64,000 nucleotides of DNA from Bifidobacterium commune (GTDB taxonomy: Bacteria > Actinomycetota > Actinomycetes > Actinomycetales > Bifidobacteriaceae). Position 1 is the first letter of the stretch. Every line of letters begins with the position of its first letter. The position numbers and the translations under genes are program-made. Below are positions 62,938 through 64,000 of the stretch, in pieces. The stretch lies in assembly GCF_900094885.1 (NCBI RefSeq), contig NZ_FMBL01000001.1, positions 710,867 to 774,866 of the forward strand, written 5' to 3'. A model generated the notes under the pieces. The model was not told where the DNA came from. It saw only the letters and a program-made list of their open reading frames with translations, and made no database searches.

Positions 62938-64000
62938 CTACCCCTCAAGCTGCAAGGCACGATTCAGCTGATCGTTAAGCTCCTGTTGCGCCTTACCGTA
63001 AGCGGACCAATCACCATTCTTCATGGCGGTATCAGAGTCCTTCATCGCCTGACTGGCCTTGTTCAATGCATCCTTCAAATCAGCGCCGCCGAGGCCATTT
63101 GCAGATTGACCGGCAGCCCCCTGCTTGTTGTTGTCCTTAGCTGAATCATTTGAGACCAAACCGTTGGAAGCGGCACCGTCCTTGTTTTCGGCATCACCGG
63201 CAGACGCACCAGAATCACCGCCGAAAACTTGATCAAGCGCCTCATCCAAAGTATCCGCAAAGCCTACCTGATCCCCAAAAGCAACGAGCACCTTCTTCAA
63301 CAGTGGGAAACTGGTGGCTCCACTGGATTTGACGTAGACCGGCTCAATATAGACTAAGCCGCCACCGAGCGGTAGCGTAAGCAAGTTTCCGCGCACCACC
63401 TTTGTTGAACCAGATTCAAGCAGATTGAGCTCTTTGGAGACATCAGCGTTGGAATTGAAATTGTTCTGCGCCTGGCCTGGTCCAGGAACATTGGCATCCT
63501 TGGGCAATTCCTGCAATCGCAACGTTCCATAGTTGGGGCCTATCTTGCCCTTGGTACTGCCGGCATCGGAATCCACGGACAGGAATCCGGTGAGGATCTC
63601 ACGCGTTGACTTCGAATTTCCAGCCGGAATGAAAGTCGAAGTCAACGAGAAGAGCGGCCGATCGGAACCTCCCGTTTTTAGCGTTAGGTAGTAGGGCGGT
63701 TGCAAAACATCTTTGTTTTGCGCGTCTGGGGACTCGGTCGGATCGACCGGCGTTTGCCAGAAGTCCTCGCCTGAGAAGAACTGACCTGCCCTGGTGACGT
63801 GATACTTGGTGAGCAACTGACGCTGTACTTTGAACAGGCTTTCCGGGTAACGCATGTGACTCATCAGCTGACCGGAAATATCCGAAATCGGATGATATTG
63901 CCCCGGGAAGATCTCCTGCCATGCTTTGATAATCGGATCGCCGGTGTCCCAAGTATAGAGATCCACCGAACCGTCGTAGGCATCGACCGTAGCCTTGACT
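62938..64000 (-). CDS. UPF0182 (COG1615) family membrane protein, C-terminal part, cut by window edge
   Basis: 354 codons reading from the window edge; the 5' two-thirds are missing. The extracellular domain before the end is visible: ATVDAYDGSVDLYTWDTGDP (Tyr/Trp-rich), FPGQYHPISDISGQLMSHMR, RYPESLFKVQRQLLTKYHV, VTRAGQFFSGEDFWQTPVDP and KVVRGNLLTLPLGGGLVYIE, VYVKSSGATSFPLLKKVLVA. These are the family's conserved beta-strands and aromatic residues. An Ala/Gly/Ser/Asp-rich tail follows. Function unknown; membrane helices are expected outside the window. Confidence 0.9.
   Translation of the reverse strand, partial: VKATVDAYDGSVDLYTWDTGDPIIKAWQEIFPGQYHPISDISGQLMSHMRYPESLFKVQRQLLTKYHVTRAGQFFSGEDFWQTPVDPTESPDAQNKDVLQPPYYLTLKTGGSDRPLFSLTSTFIPAGNSKSTREILTGFLSVDSDAGSTKGKIGPNYGTLRLQELPKDANVPGPGQAQNNFNSNADVSKELNLLESGSTKVVRGNLLTLPLGGGLVYIEPVYVKSSGATSFPLLKKVLVAFGDQVGFADTLDEALDQVFGGDSGASAGDAENKDGAASNGLVSNDSAKDNNKQGAAGQSANGLGGADLKDALNKASQAMKDSDTAMKNGDWSAYGKAQQELNDQLNRALQLEG

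Overview
The window comes from an actinobacterium, almost certainly a member of the Bifidobacteriaceae. The evidence is the gene order polA, ANTAR response regulator, tRNA-Leu, pyk, terC, uvrB, coaE, rpsA, folD; the eno, ftsB/divIC, DUF501, ppx cluster; pth-mfd; CarD and WhiB regulators; PdtaS/PdtaR-type signalling; and a DUF5719/giant glycosyltransferase pair next to LytR-CpsA-Psr genes. Base composition of the core is moderate for the family, around half G+C by eye.

Layout. 1-2870 is core: partial aroA, a YaaA-type gene and a TetR regulator with a small downstream protein. 3110-13316 is a genomic island of about 10.2 kb inserted at the 3' end of a tRNA-Pro(UGG) gene. A 35-bp perfect direct repeat marks both ends, and a decayed tyrosine recombinase stops exactly against the right-hand repeat. 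The island carries an EcoRII/Dcm-type restriction-modification pair, a Cys-rich protein I do not recognise, a KAP-family P-loop NTPase, a MerR regulator beside a truncated and frameshifted sirtuin, and a GC-rich block of at least three genes broken by frameshifts. It looks like a small, partly decayed defence island of mixed origin.

13357-28040 is core DNA and central metabolism: Nudix, Nif3-like protein, polA, ANTAR regulator, tRNA-Leu(CAA), pyk, terC, uvrB, coaE, rpsA, folD. 28340-31620 is a zinc/manganese-type ABC transporter with a Zur/Fur-like box. 31824-38420 holds carD, a PhoP/MtrA-like two-component system, an SOS-controlled umuDC operon with two candidate LexA boxes, comF and a HAD phosphatase.

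38556-47435 is an envelope region: a zincin-like protein, DUF5719 protein, giant glycosyltransferase, two LCP ligases and a WhiB regulator. 47598-64000 is core again: PdtaS-like kinase, greA, FKBP, sdaA, an MFS transporter, tRNA-Leu(UAA), ppx, DUF501, ftsB/divIC, eno, mfd, pth, a GNAT and a partial UPF0182 membrane protein.

The sensor kinase at 47598-49076 and the ANTAR regulator at 18509-19285 are probably partners although about 28 kb apart. Start sites were chosen by Shine-Dalgarno position. Several genes (YaaA, TetR, perhaps the Cys-rich island protein) instead have a -10 hexamer 7 nt before the start and look leaderless.
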